A DNA stretch of 35,959 bases from Gammaproteobacteria bacterium (lineage in GTDB: Bacteria > Pseudomonadota > Gammaproteobacteria > JAHELT01), in assembly GCA_029861595.1 (NCBI GenBank), contig JAOTYY010000008.1, positions 1 to 35,959 of the forward strand. Reading direction: 5' to 3'. Below, in pieces: positions 1 through 8,758 of this stretch. A program made the position numbers and the translations under genes. The notes under the pieces were generated by a model that did no database searches, was not told the DNA's origin, and worked only from the letters and a program-made list of their open reading frames with translations. How positions within the stretch are numbered: the stretch's first letter is position 1; every line of letters begins with the position of its first letter.

Positions 1-474
1 GGGCGCGCCGTCGAGATGCAGCTTCATGCCCTCGTGGCTCGCCTGAAAGCCCAATTGCCGGTAAAAACGCAGCGCGTCCGGGCGCGCCTTGTCGGTGGTC
101 AACTGCACGATACCGCAGTTGCGCTGCCGGGCCCGTTCAATCGCCCACGAGAGCAGCGATTTGCCGATGCCGTGCGAACGGTAGTCTTTGTGCACGCGCA
201 CGCCTTCGATCAGCGCTCGCCACGATCCCTGATGCGTGAGATACGGGATGAAGGTCAGTTGCAGCATTGCGACTATCCGGTCATCACACCAGGCGGCTGT
301 CAACTCGTTGTTGGGGTCGTCTTCAATAGCGCTGAAGGCTGCCGCGTAGGCTTGCGGCAATGGCTCGCTGAGACACTCACGCGCGGTGCCCAGCGGGTCG
401 TCGGCCAGCATGGCAACCAGTTGTGGGAGGTCGGCGGCCTGCGCCGGGCGAAATATCAGATCGGAACTGCCCAT
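1..474 (-). CDS. GNAT family N-acetyltransferase (3' end beyond window)
   Basis: Translated by hand on the minus strand from ATG at 474: MGSSDLIFRPAQAADLPQLVAMLADDPLG...IEGVRVHKDYRSHGIGKSLLSWAIERARQRNCGIVQLTTDKARPDALRFYRQLGFQASHEGMKLHLDGAP. This shows the GNAT acetyl-CoA motif (V..x.RSxGIGxxLL) and the FYxxLGF motif. No stop before the window edge. It is not in the supplied ORF track, which shows only the antisense ORF. Confidence 0.9.
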   Translation of the reverse strand, partial: MGSSDLIFRPAQAADLPQLVAMLADDPLGTARECLSEPLPQAYAAAFSAIEDDPNNELTAAWCDDRIVAMLQLTFIPYLTHQGSWRALIEGVRVHKDYRSHGIGKSLLSWAIERARQRNCGIVQLTTDKARPDALRFYRQLGFQASHEGMKLHLDGAP

Positions 475-694
475 AGGCTTCTGGAATAAATATTTATCGA
501 GTATATGTTTGAGATTATCTGTTTGTCTGAAGTCGATGAGATTTCTTAACATAGCCGACCGGGTACCCGTGTACCAGCGGGCAGCTGTAATGGAGGGTAG
601 AAGGTTCCGTGAGCGGTCACTTTAAACACAACGTCGACGCGGCACGTACGAAGGTTGCCCCTGTTCTGAATCTCATGGGGAGGAGTGCCTGCTG

Positions 695-2296
695 ATGGCT
701 AATAGCGCCGAAGTGATCGCGGAGCGTTTGTACGCGGCCGGTTGCAGAGCAGCGTTTGGAATTCCGGGCGGCGAGGTTCTGACCCTGGTCAACGCACTCG
801 GTGAGCGTGGGATCGAGTTTGTCCTCGCGAAGCATGAGAACGCGGCCGGCTTCATGGCCGAAGGCACATTCCACGCCGGCGGCGCGCCGGCATTGCTGGT
901 TGCCACCCTGGGGCCGGGCGTGGCCAATGCCGTGAACGTCGTGGCCAACGCCTGGCAGGACCGGGTGCCGATGATTTTTCTGACCGGCTGCGTAGATCTG
1001 GCCGACGCCCACAGCTATACGCACCAGGTGTTCGATCACGGCGCGTTGCTCGCGCCGGTCACCAAAGCCACCTTCACGGTACTGCCGGATACCGCCGACG
1101 TGGTGCTCGACAAGGCGTTGACGATTGCCTGCGAAGGTCAACCTGGACCCGTGCACATAGACCTGCCGATTGGCATTGCTGATATGCCCCATCGTACACC
1201 GCTGCCGATAGCGCCGCAGCCGTACCGGGGTCAACCGGGAGCTCGGGATCTGCTGCAAGCGTGCGAGTGGCTGGAGCAGGCAAAAAAGCCGTTGCTCATG
1301 GTTGGATTGGACGTACTCAGCCAGGGTGCCGAGTCAAGCGTCAACGAACTTGCCCGGCGTTTCGGCATTCCGACAATCACCACGTACAAGGCCAAGGGAA
1401 CGCTCGCGGAAACTCATTCGCTTGCGCTGGGTGGTGCGGGATTGTCGCCCAAGGCGGATGCGATTCTTCTGCCGCTCGCGCGTTCCAGCGACTTGCTGAT
1501 ATTGGCCGGATACGATCCGATCGAAATGCGCTCGCCCTGGTGCGAACCGTTCTCGCCCGAACAACGCATCGTGGAGTTCAATTCGGTGACAAGTTCGCAC
1601 GGTATGCATCGTGCGAACCTGCAATTCGTCGGCGACATTGCCGCCGGCCTGCAGGCGCTGAGCGATAGCTGCAATGCTCGCTCCGTATGGACCGACAATG
1701 CCGCACAAACCGCGCGGGATCAATTGCAGCAGGCCTTCTCCGCCGGCGAGTCGTGGGGTCCGGGCAAAATTATCGCTGTGGCGCGCGAGGTTATGCCGGT
1801 GGCGACGGTTGCGACGGTCGATTCCGGCGCACACCGGATCCTGCTGAGCCAGATGTGGACCTGTACCGCGCCGCGCACGCTACTGCAGTCCACCGGGCTG
1901 TGCACCATGGGGTGTGCGCTGCCGCTGGCGATTGGCTACAAACGCAGTGCGCCGGACAGGCCGGTGATCGCGTTCACTGGCGATGCGGGTCTGGAAATGG
2001 TACTCGGGGAACTGGCGACGCTGCGCGACTGCCGCCAGCCGGTGATCGTGCTGGTATTCGTCGATGAGTCGCTGGCGCTGATCGAACTGAAGCAGCGGCA
2101 CGTTGGCCACGCCAACGCGGGCGTCGATTTCACGGGCACTAATTTCGTCGGCGTGGCGGCCGCGTTCGACATGCACGCAGCATGGATCGATGGTGCGGAA
2201 CAATTGCGCAGCGAGTTGCACGATGCGTTGACACGTTCCCGCTCGACGTTGTTGGCGTGTCGCATCCCGCGCATGAGCTACGACGGCACGTTTTAG
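695..2296 (+). CDS. Thiamine-pyrophosphate-requiring enzyme, acetolactate synthase large-subunit-like
   Basis: 533 aa; N-terminal TPP enzyme fold (GIPGGEVLTLVNAL...KHENAAGFMAEG...LGPGVANAVNVVANA) and C-terminal GDAGLEMVLGELATLRD TPP-binding region. Confidence 0.85.
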   Translation: MANSAEVIAERLYAAGCRAAFGIPGGEVLTLVNALGERGIEFVLAKHENAAGFMAEGTFHAGGAPALLVATLGPGVANAVNVVANAWQDRVPMIFLTGCVDLADAHSYTHQVFDHGALLAPVTKATFTVLPDTADVVLDKALTIACEGQPGPVHIDLPIGIADMPHRTPLPIAPQPYRGQPGARDLLQACEWLEQAKKPLLMVGLDVLSQGAESSVNELARRFGIPTITTYKAKGTLAETHSLALGGAGLSPKADAILLPLARSSDLLILAGYDPIEMRSPWCEPFSPEQRIVEFNSVTSSHGMHRANLQFVGDIAAGLQALSDSCNARSVWTDNAAQTARDQLQQAFSAGESWGPGKIIAVAREVMPVATVATVDSGAHRILLSQMWTCTAPRTLLQSTGLCTMGCALPLAIGYKRSAPDRPVIAFTGDAGLEMVLGELATLRDCRQPVIVLVFVDESLALIELKQRHVGHANAGVDFTGTNFVGVAAAFDMHAAWIDGAEQLRSELHDALTRSRSTLLACRIPRMSYDGTF

Positions 2297-2309
2297 CTGA
2301 GCCGAAAAC

Positions 2310-3203
2310 CTATTCGCCGGGCAGATAACGCTGCTCCATGGCCTGATAGCCGGCCATCCCTACACTGGCGGTGAAGTCATCGAACGCTGTGAGGCGTTCG
2401 GTTTCGCCGGACAGTATGCCGCTGGGCGAGGTGCGCAGCGCGCCAAAGAAGTCGCTCAAGGCGCGATGCGCAACCAGCACCGAGGCTACCGGAATCGACA
2501 CGCGCGCCACCCCCAGTTCCGCAAGCTCGGGGATCGGGATCAGTTCCGTGCGTACGCCCGTCACACCATCCATCAGATTCACCGACAGCGGACCCTGGAT
2601 CTCGCGCACCGCCGACGCTATATCTTCGCGCGAGCCTATGGCATCGATAAACACCAGGTTCGCACCGGCTTCCAGGTAGAGATTGCACCGCGTAATGGCT
2701 TCATCGAGGCCGTACTGCGCAAACGCATCGGTGCGCGCATTGATGATGAAATCCTCGTCGAGTTCGCGGCGTACATCCACACATGCGCGAACTTTGCCCA
2801 CCATTTCCGCACTGTCGATAACCTGTTTGCCGCTCATGTGGCCACAGCGTTTTGGAAAAGCCTGGTCCTCTATGTTCATGCCGGCGGCACCCATAGCGAT
2901 CAGGCGCGCGGTTATCGACGACGCGTTGATAGCGTTGCCGCCGCCGGTGTCGACGTCCGCCATCACCGGTATCTCGACCGCCTGAACGATGTTCCAGGTG
3001 AGGTCGAGAATATCTTTCATTTGCACCAGCCCCACATCAGGTTTGCCCAGCAGCGACGCGGCGACGCCGAATCCGGATATCTGCAGGGCCTCGAATCCCG
3101 CGGCATCGATTGCCTGCGCACTCAGCGCATCGTGGCAGCCGGGTACGACTACCGCGCGGCGTTCGCTTATCGCTTTCTTCAGGCGTGTGCTTTTTCTCTC
3201 CAC
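2310..3203 (-). CDS. Isocitrate lyase/PEP mutase superfamily protein (methylisocitrate lyase / oxaloacetate decarboxylase-like)
   Basis: 297 aa; ADVDTGGGNA, NIEDQAFPKRCGHMSGK (ICL-type KRCGH signature), INARTDA. Confidence 0.85.
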   Translation of the reverse strand: MERKSTRLKKAISERRAVVVPGCHDALSAQAIDAAGFEALQISGFGVAASLLGKPDVGLVQMKDILDLTWNIVQAVEIPVMADVDTGGGNAINASSITARLIAMGAAGMNIEDQAFPKRCGHMSGKQVIDSAEMVGKVRACVDVRRELDEDFIINARTDAFAQYGLDEAITRCNLYLEAGANLVFIDAIGSREDIASAVREIQGPLSVNLMDGVTGVRTELIPIPELAELGVARVSIPVASVLVAHRALSDFFGALRTSPSGILSGETERLTAFDDFTASVGMAGYQAMEQRYLPGE

Positions 3204-3507
3204 GATGAAACTCCGTCAAGTGGTAACTGTTAATTTCGTACCGCCGGTAGATAGCCCGATAACCTGCAACCGGCTTTGGTCCGATGCTCAGTTTATCAGA
3301 CTACCGCATGGCGCCAGCTAGCCGGTTTTTCCAGCGGTCTTCGCAAGCTGACCGGTCCAGGCAGTTCTGTATTTGTGGTCTACCAGCGTCGGCACGTTGC
3401 GCGCCGCGTCACGGACGGACAACCGTTTGGCGCCCAGGAACAATCGTTTCCCGCACCACATCCGTATCATTTTGCCCCAGCAGTTATTGACCATGTGGGG
3501 TTACGGT

Positions 3508-3966
3508 ATGATGAAATTGCTAGCTCTGGTTATGAAAAGGCGTGCTCGGCGTTTGGTGATTGTCAAGTCATACCTGGAGTCCATTGCACCTGACGAGCCC
3601 GAACTGGTGAGAATGTTTGAGGACTATGCGCTGGCTCACCGACGCACCGACAGGCTGATGAAGGCAACAGCCAAACGGATCGAGATGGACAAATTGCGTC
3701 TGAGAGAACTGCCACCGCGTCAGGTACTGTTCGGAGATGGTCCATTGCCGGCCCCCGATTACGAGGTCCTGTGCGGTGTACCGATGCAGCGTGCGGAAGC
3801 AAAAAAAATTATAGCGATGAATGCAGACGATCGCGCCTCAGCCATGCTTGCGCACTGTATCGAGTACCCTGAGCACAAAGCGTTGTTTCAAAATTGGTTG
3901 AAGGGATCAAACGGCCGGCGTGAAGCAGCGGCTGCGGAACGGATGAAAGGCATGGTTAACTGGTGA
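3508..3966 (+). CDS. Hypothetical protein (about 152 aa), no family recognised
   Basis: ORF 3373-3966. The N-terminal 45 codons look non-coding, so the start is more likely ATG 3508 (MMKLLALVMKRRARRLVIVKSYLESIAPDEPELVRMFEDYALAHRR...). Composition is protein-like. Confidence 0.55.
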   Translation: MMKLLALVMKRRARRLVIVKSYLESIAPDEPELVRMFEDYALAHRRTDRLMKATAKRIEMDKLRLRELPPRQVLFGDGPLPAPDYEVLCGVPMQRAEAKKIIAMNADDRASAMLAHCIEYPEHKALFQNWLKGSNGRREAAAAERMKGMVNW

Positions 3967-4047
3967 AGCCTCGGCGGTGTAAGTTGCTGGTCCCGGTATC
4001 TGTGTGCCGTTGTGTGATATCGGCGCGGTGTGACTGATGTTACGCGG

Positions 4048-4851
4048 TCAGTCCTTCACCCAGCGCGGCTTGCGTTGCGTAAAAAACGCGGCGATTCCTT
4101 CCTGTCCTTCTTCAGTTTCCCATCGTTCGGCCAGCCGTTCAGCCGTGTAGGCAAGCTGCTGGGCACCCGGATTGCGAGCCAGGTACAGACACAGCGCTTT
4201 TGCTTCCGCCACTGCACCCGGAGCGCAAGCGAGAAACTGCACCGCCTCGCGCTCCACTGCCGAGTCCAGTTCGGTGGCCGGGACGATCTGCGACACCAGT
4301 CCAAGGTCCAGTGCGTCGTGCGCGGAGAATATCCTTGCGTTCATGAATACCCGGCGGGCGCAGCCTTCGCCGAGACGTCGCACCACGTAGGGGCCGATGG
4401 TGGCCGGAATCAAACCAAGGCGGGTTTCGGTAAAACCGAATTTCGTGCTATCGGCTGCGACGACAATATCGCATACCGACAGCATGCCCAGCCCGCCGCC
4501 ATACGCCGGCCCCTGCACTTTGGCAATAACCGGTTTGCTCAGGCTGTCGACGTCCTGCAACATGCGCGCGAGCTCCGTAGACGCCGCTATTTTCGTCGTG
4601 CGATCGTGCCTGGCCTGTTCGCGCATCCAGCCCAGATCTCCTCCGGCGCAGAAACTTCTGCCGGCGGCCGCGAGTACAACCACACGTACCGATTCGTCGT
4701 CGCCCAGCAGCCGTGCCGCGTGGCGCAGTTCGCTGATCATCTGCGCGTTCAGCGCATTGTGCTTGTCCGCTCTGGCTAACGTCAGAGTCGCTACTCCTCT
4801 CGAGTCGTGCCTGACCTGCAGAGTATCGAATTGTGGATTGTCGGTTTGCAT
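4048..4851 (-). CDS. liuC: Enoyl-CoA hydratase/isomerase family protein, probable methylglutaconyl-CoA hydratase
   Basis: 267 aa; crotonase motifs (RSFCAGGDLGWM, GPAYGGGLGMLSVCDIVVA, FGFTETRLGLIPATIGPYV); adjacent to both methylcrotonyl-CoA carboxylase subunits. Confidence 0.8.
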   Translation of the reverse strand: MQTDNPQFDTLQVRHDSRGVATLTLARADKHNALNAQMISELRHAARLLGDDESVRVVVLAAAGRSFCAGGDLGWMREQARHDRTTKIAASTELARMLQDVDSLSKPVIAKVQGPAYGGGLGMLSVCDIVVAADSTKFGFTETRLGLIPATIGPYVVRRLGEGCARRVFMNARIFSAHDALDLGLVSQIVPATELDSAVEREAVQFLACAPGAVAEAKALCLYLARNPGAQQLAYTAERLAERWETEEGQEGIAAFFTQRKPRWVKD

Positions 4852-4858
4852 GTGAGCG

Positions 4859-6844
4859 TTATTCGTTCGGCGCTTGCAGCGCGATCAACAACGTGCCTTC
4901 TTCGACCTGTTCCCCGGCGCTGACACCGGTTTGTGCCACACGCCCGTCGCGCGGCGCCGCCAGTGCAAGCTCCATTTTCATTGCCTCCAGAACCACCAGC
5001 GTTTCGCCCTTGCTGACGCTGTCGCCCGCGTTGACCGGGATTTTAACAATGCGCCCCGGCATTGGGGCGCGCAGCACATCCTCGTCGGTTTCACTCTCGT
5101 CGACAGCGCTGAGGTTGTCGGGCAGTGAGAAACGGTATCCCGTGCCGTGGTGAAAGACATGTACGTTCGAATCGACGCTGAGCACGTGAGCTCGCACCAC
5201 GTGCGAGCCGAAATCCACGCGTGCGGTTTCACCCGCGACGCTCAGCGTCCTGCAGGTCAGTCGTCGCTCGCCGATTTCCACCGATGTGTGACCGTCGGTG
5301 CGTGTCACGATGCCGATTTCGTGTACCTGTTTGCCGTTGACCAGATGCACATACTGGCGCGCATCGCCCCACAACCGCCATGCCTGCAGCGTGGCCCAGG
5401 GCGTCGTCGTATCCACTGTGGCGAAGCGTCCCAACGCAGCCAGTGCGGCAATGGCCAGAACTTCGTCACTGGGCGGCTCACTGGCCAGCAAGCCGGGCAA
5501 CTCGCGATCGACGAAGCCCGTGTCGAACGTGGCCTCGCCGAACGCCGGGTGCCGGGTAAGTCGCACGAGAAATTCGAGGTTGGTCGTGCACCCGACAATG
5601 CGGCACCGCTCGAGCGCGGCCGTAAGCGCCTTATGTGCGCTCTCTCTGTCCGGGCCGTGCACAATCAACTTTGCTATCAGCGGGTCATAATACGGCGTCA
5701 CCGTGTCACCCTGGCGCACACCGGTGTCGATGCGCGCGCTGTCTTCCGGCAGGTGCAGGTGATGCAGCGTGCCGGTGGCCGGTATGAAGGAGCGCGCAGC
5801 ATCCTCGGCATAAACCCGCGCTTCGAACGCGTGGCCGTGCGGCGAGACCTCAGCTTGCTGCAACGACAGTGGCTCGCCGTCGGCAATGCGCAGCTGGCAC
5901 TCGACCAGGTCCAGACCGGTGATGCATTCGGTGACCGGATGCTCCACCTGCAGCCGCGTGTTCATTTCCATGAAGTAAAACCGGTCCGCCTGCAGCCCCG
6001 CCGAAGCATCGGCGATGAATTCCACCGTGCCCGCCCCCTGATAGTCGATTGCACGTGCCGCCCGCACTGCCGCATCGCCGATGGCACGGCGCACTTCGGC
6101 CGGGATGCCGGGCGCCGGCGCTTCCTCGATGATTTTCTGATGGCGTCGCTGCAGCGAGCAATCGCGTTCGAACAAGTGGATCACGTTACCGTGTGTGTCG
6201 CCGAGTATCTGCATCTCGATGTGTCGAGGCGAGGCTATGTACTGCTCCAGGATTACACGGGCGTCGTCGAAACTTGCGGCCGCCTCGCGTTGCGCACTTT
6301 CCAGGTCCGCAACAAATGAACCAGGCGCGGTGACGATACGCATGCCTTTACCACCGCCGCCGGCACGCGCTTTGATCACTACTGGGTAGCCGATTTCGGC
6401 GGCGCTGGCGGCGAGGAATTCGCTTTCCTGTCGCTCGCCGTGATAACCCGGCACCACCGGAACCTGCGCCTGTTGCATGAGATGTTTTGCCGCGTCTTTG
6501 AGTCCCATGGCACTGATAGCGGATGCCGGCGGCCCGATAAAGACAATGCCCGCGTTCACGCAGGCTTGCGCAAACGCAGGGTTTTCCGACAGCAGGCCGT
6601 AACCTGGATGAATTGCCTGCGCGCCGCTGCGTTGTGCGGCGTCGATGATCCTGTCTATCAGCAAGTAACTTTCGCTGACCGGCGCCGGTCCGAGACGCAG
6701 TGCCTGGTCGGCGAGTTCGACGTGCAATGCATCGCGATCTGCGTCCGAATACACCGCTACGCAGTCGATGCCCAACCGCTGAGCCGTACGGATAATGCGG
6801 CAGGCTATCTCGCCGCGATTGGCAATCAGGATTCTGTCGAACAC
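4859..6844 (-). CDS. liuD: Biotin-containing acyl-CoA carboxylase alpha subunit (methylcrotonyl-CoA carboxylase type)
   Basis: 661 aa; biotin carboxylase domain (MFDRILIANRGEIACRIIRTAQRLGI, ARAGGGGKGMRIV, EMNTRLQVEHPVTE) and C-terminal biotinyl domain with VLEAMKMEL. Confidence 0.9.
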   Translation of the reverse strand: MFDRILIANRGEIACRIIRTAQRLGIDCVAVYSDADRDALHVELADQALRLGPAPVSESYLLIDRIIDAAQRSGAQAIHPGYGLLSENPAFAQACVNAGIVFIGPPASAISAMGLKDAAKHLMQQAQVPVVPGYHGERQESEFLAASAAEIGYPVVIKARAGGGGKGMRIVTAPGSFVADLESAQREAAASFDDARVILEQYIASPRHIEMQILGDTHGNVIHLFERDCSLQRRHQKIIEEAPAPGIPAEVRRAIGDAAVRAARAIDYQGAGTVEFIADASAGLQADRFYFMEMNTRLQVEHPVTECITGLDLVECQLRIADGEPLSLQQAEVSPHGHAFEARVYAEDAARSFIPATGTLHHLHLPEDSARIDTGVRQGDTVTPYYDPLIAKLIVHGPDRESAHKALTAALERCRIVGCTTNLEFLVRLTRHPAFGEATFDTGFVDRELPGLLASEPPSDEVLAIAALAALGRFATVDTTTPWATLQAWRLWGDARQYVHLVNGKQVHEIGIVTRTDGHTSVEIGERRLTCRTLSVAGETARVDFGSHVVRAHVLSVDSNVHVFHHGTGYRFSLPDNLSAVDESETDEDVLRAPMPGRIVKIPVNAGDSVSKGETLVVLEAMKMELALAAPRDGRVAQTGVSAGEQVEEGTLLIALQAPNE

Positions 6845-6854
6845 CGGTCGCTCC

Positions 6855-8462
6855 CTACATACGGAACACGCCGAAGCGGGTATCGCTGATCGACAGGTTC
6901 AACGCGACGCTCAACGATAAGCCCAGCACGTCACGCGTTTTGCGTGGATCGACGATGCCGTCGTCCCACAATCGCGCGGAACCATACAGCGGATGGCCCT
7001 GCTGCTCGAACTGCGCAATGATCGGGCGTTTGAATTTTGCCTCCTCGTCGGACGACCAGGTTTCACCGTTTCGTTGGAGGCCGTCGCGCTTCACGGTGGC
7101 AAGCACGCCCGCAGCCTGTTCTCCGCCCATCACGGATACGCGGCTGTTCGGCCAGGTCCACAGGAAGCGCGGCGCATAGGCGCGGCCGCACATACCGTAG
7201 TTGCCGGCACCGAAACTGCCGCCGATTATCACGGTGAGTTTGGGCACTTGAGCGGTAGCCACTGCGGTTACCAGTTTCGCTCCGTCCTTGGCGATGCCGC
7301 CGGCCTCGTATTTCCGCCCGACCATGAATCCGGTGATGTTCTGCAAAAAGATCAACGGTAAGTGGCGTTGGCAGCACAACTCGACGAAATGCGCGCCTTT
7401 CAGTGAGGATTCGGAAAACAGCACGCCGTTGCTCGCCACGATGCCCACGGGCACCCCGTGGATGTGCGCGAAGCCGCATACCAGTGTCACACCGTAACGG
7501 GTTTTGAATTCGTCCAGACGCGAGCCGTCCACGATACGCGCAATGACTTCACGCACGTCATAAGGTGTGCGCACATCTGCCGGTACGATACCGAGCAATT
7601 CCTGGGCATCGAAAAGCGGCGCTTCTGGAGCCGCCAGTTCGATATCCGCCCGCTCATGCCTGTTGATATTCGCGACCGCGCGACGCGCCAGCGCCAGCGC
7701 ATGCACGTCGTCGCGCGCGAAGTGATCGGCTACGCCGGACAACCGGGTGTGCACGTCGGCACCGCCCAACTCCTCGGCGCTGACGACTTCTCCGGTGGCG
7801 GCTTTTACCAGCGGCGGGCCGGCGAGAAATATCGTGCCCTGATTCTGCACGATAATCGCCTCGTCCGACATGGCAGGAACGTAGGCGCCGCCGGCAGTAC
7901 AGGAGCCCATGACAACAGCAATCTGGGCGATGCCGGCGGCTGACATGTTGGCTTGATTAAAAAATATGCGGCCGAAATGCTCGCGATCCGGAAACACTTC
8001 GTCCTGATTGGGCAGATTGGCACCGCCCGAGTCGACGAGATAGATGCAGGGCAGGCGGTTGGCTTCGGCGACTTCCTGCGCGCGCAAGTGCTTCTTCACC
8101 GTCATCGGATAGTAGGTGCCGCCTTTGACCGTAGCGTCGTTGCACACGATCATGCATTCGCGGCCCGTCACGCGCGCGACGCCGGTTATCAGTCCCGCGG
8201 CGGGTGCATTGTTCGAGTACATGCCGTGGGCCGCGAACAACCCCAGTTCCAGAAACGGTGAACCGGGATCAATGAGACGCGCGATGCGTTCGCGTGGCAG
8301 TAGTTTGCCGCGCGCCACGTGGCGTTCCTGCGCGCGGGTTCCTCCCCCTGCCATCGCTGCATCTGCGGCCGTTTGCACAACCTCGATCGCTTGTTTCATG
8401 GCCTCGGTGTTGTCCTGATATTCCCGCGACCGGGGGTTGGTTTTAGATGCGAGTACCGCCAT
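6855..8462 (-). CDS. liuB: Acyl-CoA carboxyltransferase beta subunit (methylcrotonyl-CoA carboxylase type)
   Basis: ORF extends to 8534; likely start ATG 8462 ([18 protein letters not shown]). Carboxyltransferase motifs: [86 protein letters not shown]. Confidence 0.9.
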   Translation of the reverse strand: MAVLASKTNPRSREYQDNTEAMKQAIEVVQTAADAAMAGGGTRAQERHVARGKLLPRERIARLIDPGSPFLELGLFAAHGMYSNNAPAAGLITGVARVTGRECMIVCNDATVKGGTYYPMTVKKHLRAQEVAEANRLPCIYLVDSGGANLPNQDEVFPDREHFGRIFFNQANMSAAGIAQIAVVMGSCTAGGAYVPAMSDEAIIVQNQGTIFLAGPPLVKAATGEVVSAEELGGADVHTRLSGVADHFARDDVHALALARRAVANINRHERADIELAAPEAPLFDAQELLGIVPADVRTPYDVREVIARIVDGSRLDEFKTRYGVTLVCGFAHIHGVPVGIVASNGVLFSESSLKGAHFVELCCQRHLPLIFLQNITGFMVGRKYEAGGIAKDGAKLVTAVATAQVPKLTVIIGGSFGAGNYGMCGRAYAPRFLWTWPNSRVSVMGGEQAAGVLATVKRDGLQRNGETWSSDEEAKFKRPIIAQFEQQGHPLYGSARLWDDGIVDPRKTRDVLGLSLSVALNLSISDTRFGVFRM

Positions 8463-8758
8463 GTAGGAACCGTTTCCTCCCGCCGAACTGATCGTCAGAG
8501 TGCCACTGCGCCGGCTGTCTGCCGCGCAAATCAATGCTGCGGATCACCGCCATTGCTGCGCGGCGGAACTGCCCGCAGGCGCATCCTACCTGTGTCGCGG
8601 TGACGGCTCCAAGTATTGTTTGGCACCGACGGTGAGGTTTGTCGGGTTCGCAGCGGCTATTATGTGAAGCGGACGCTGCCGGTCCGCGCGGACAGCACTA
8701 TGTGCGTTGTGCGTCTGAGTATCACAACCTGACAATTCGATCACGCACGGTGACATAC

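Noticed and set aside
2310-3203. Possible phosphonate biosynthesis pair (PEP mutase + phosphonopyruvate decarboxylase)
   Set aside because: The enzyme has EDQAFPKRCGH (isocitrate-lyase-type KRCGH) and lacks the PEP mutase EDKxxxxxNS signature; the TPP enzyme is ALS-like in length and motifs.
5147-6319. 390-aa plus-strand ORF
   Set aside because: Antisense shadow of the biotin carboxylase gene.
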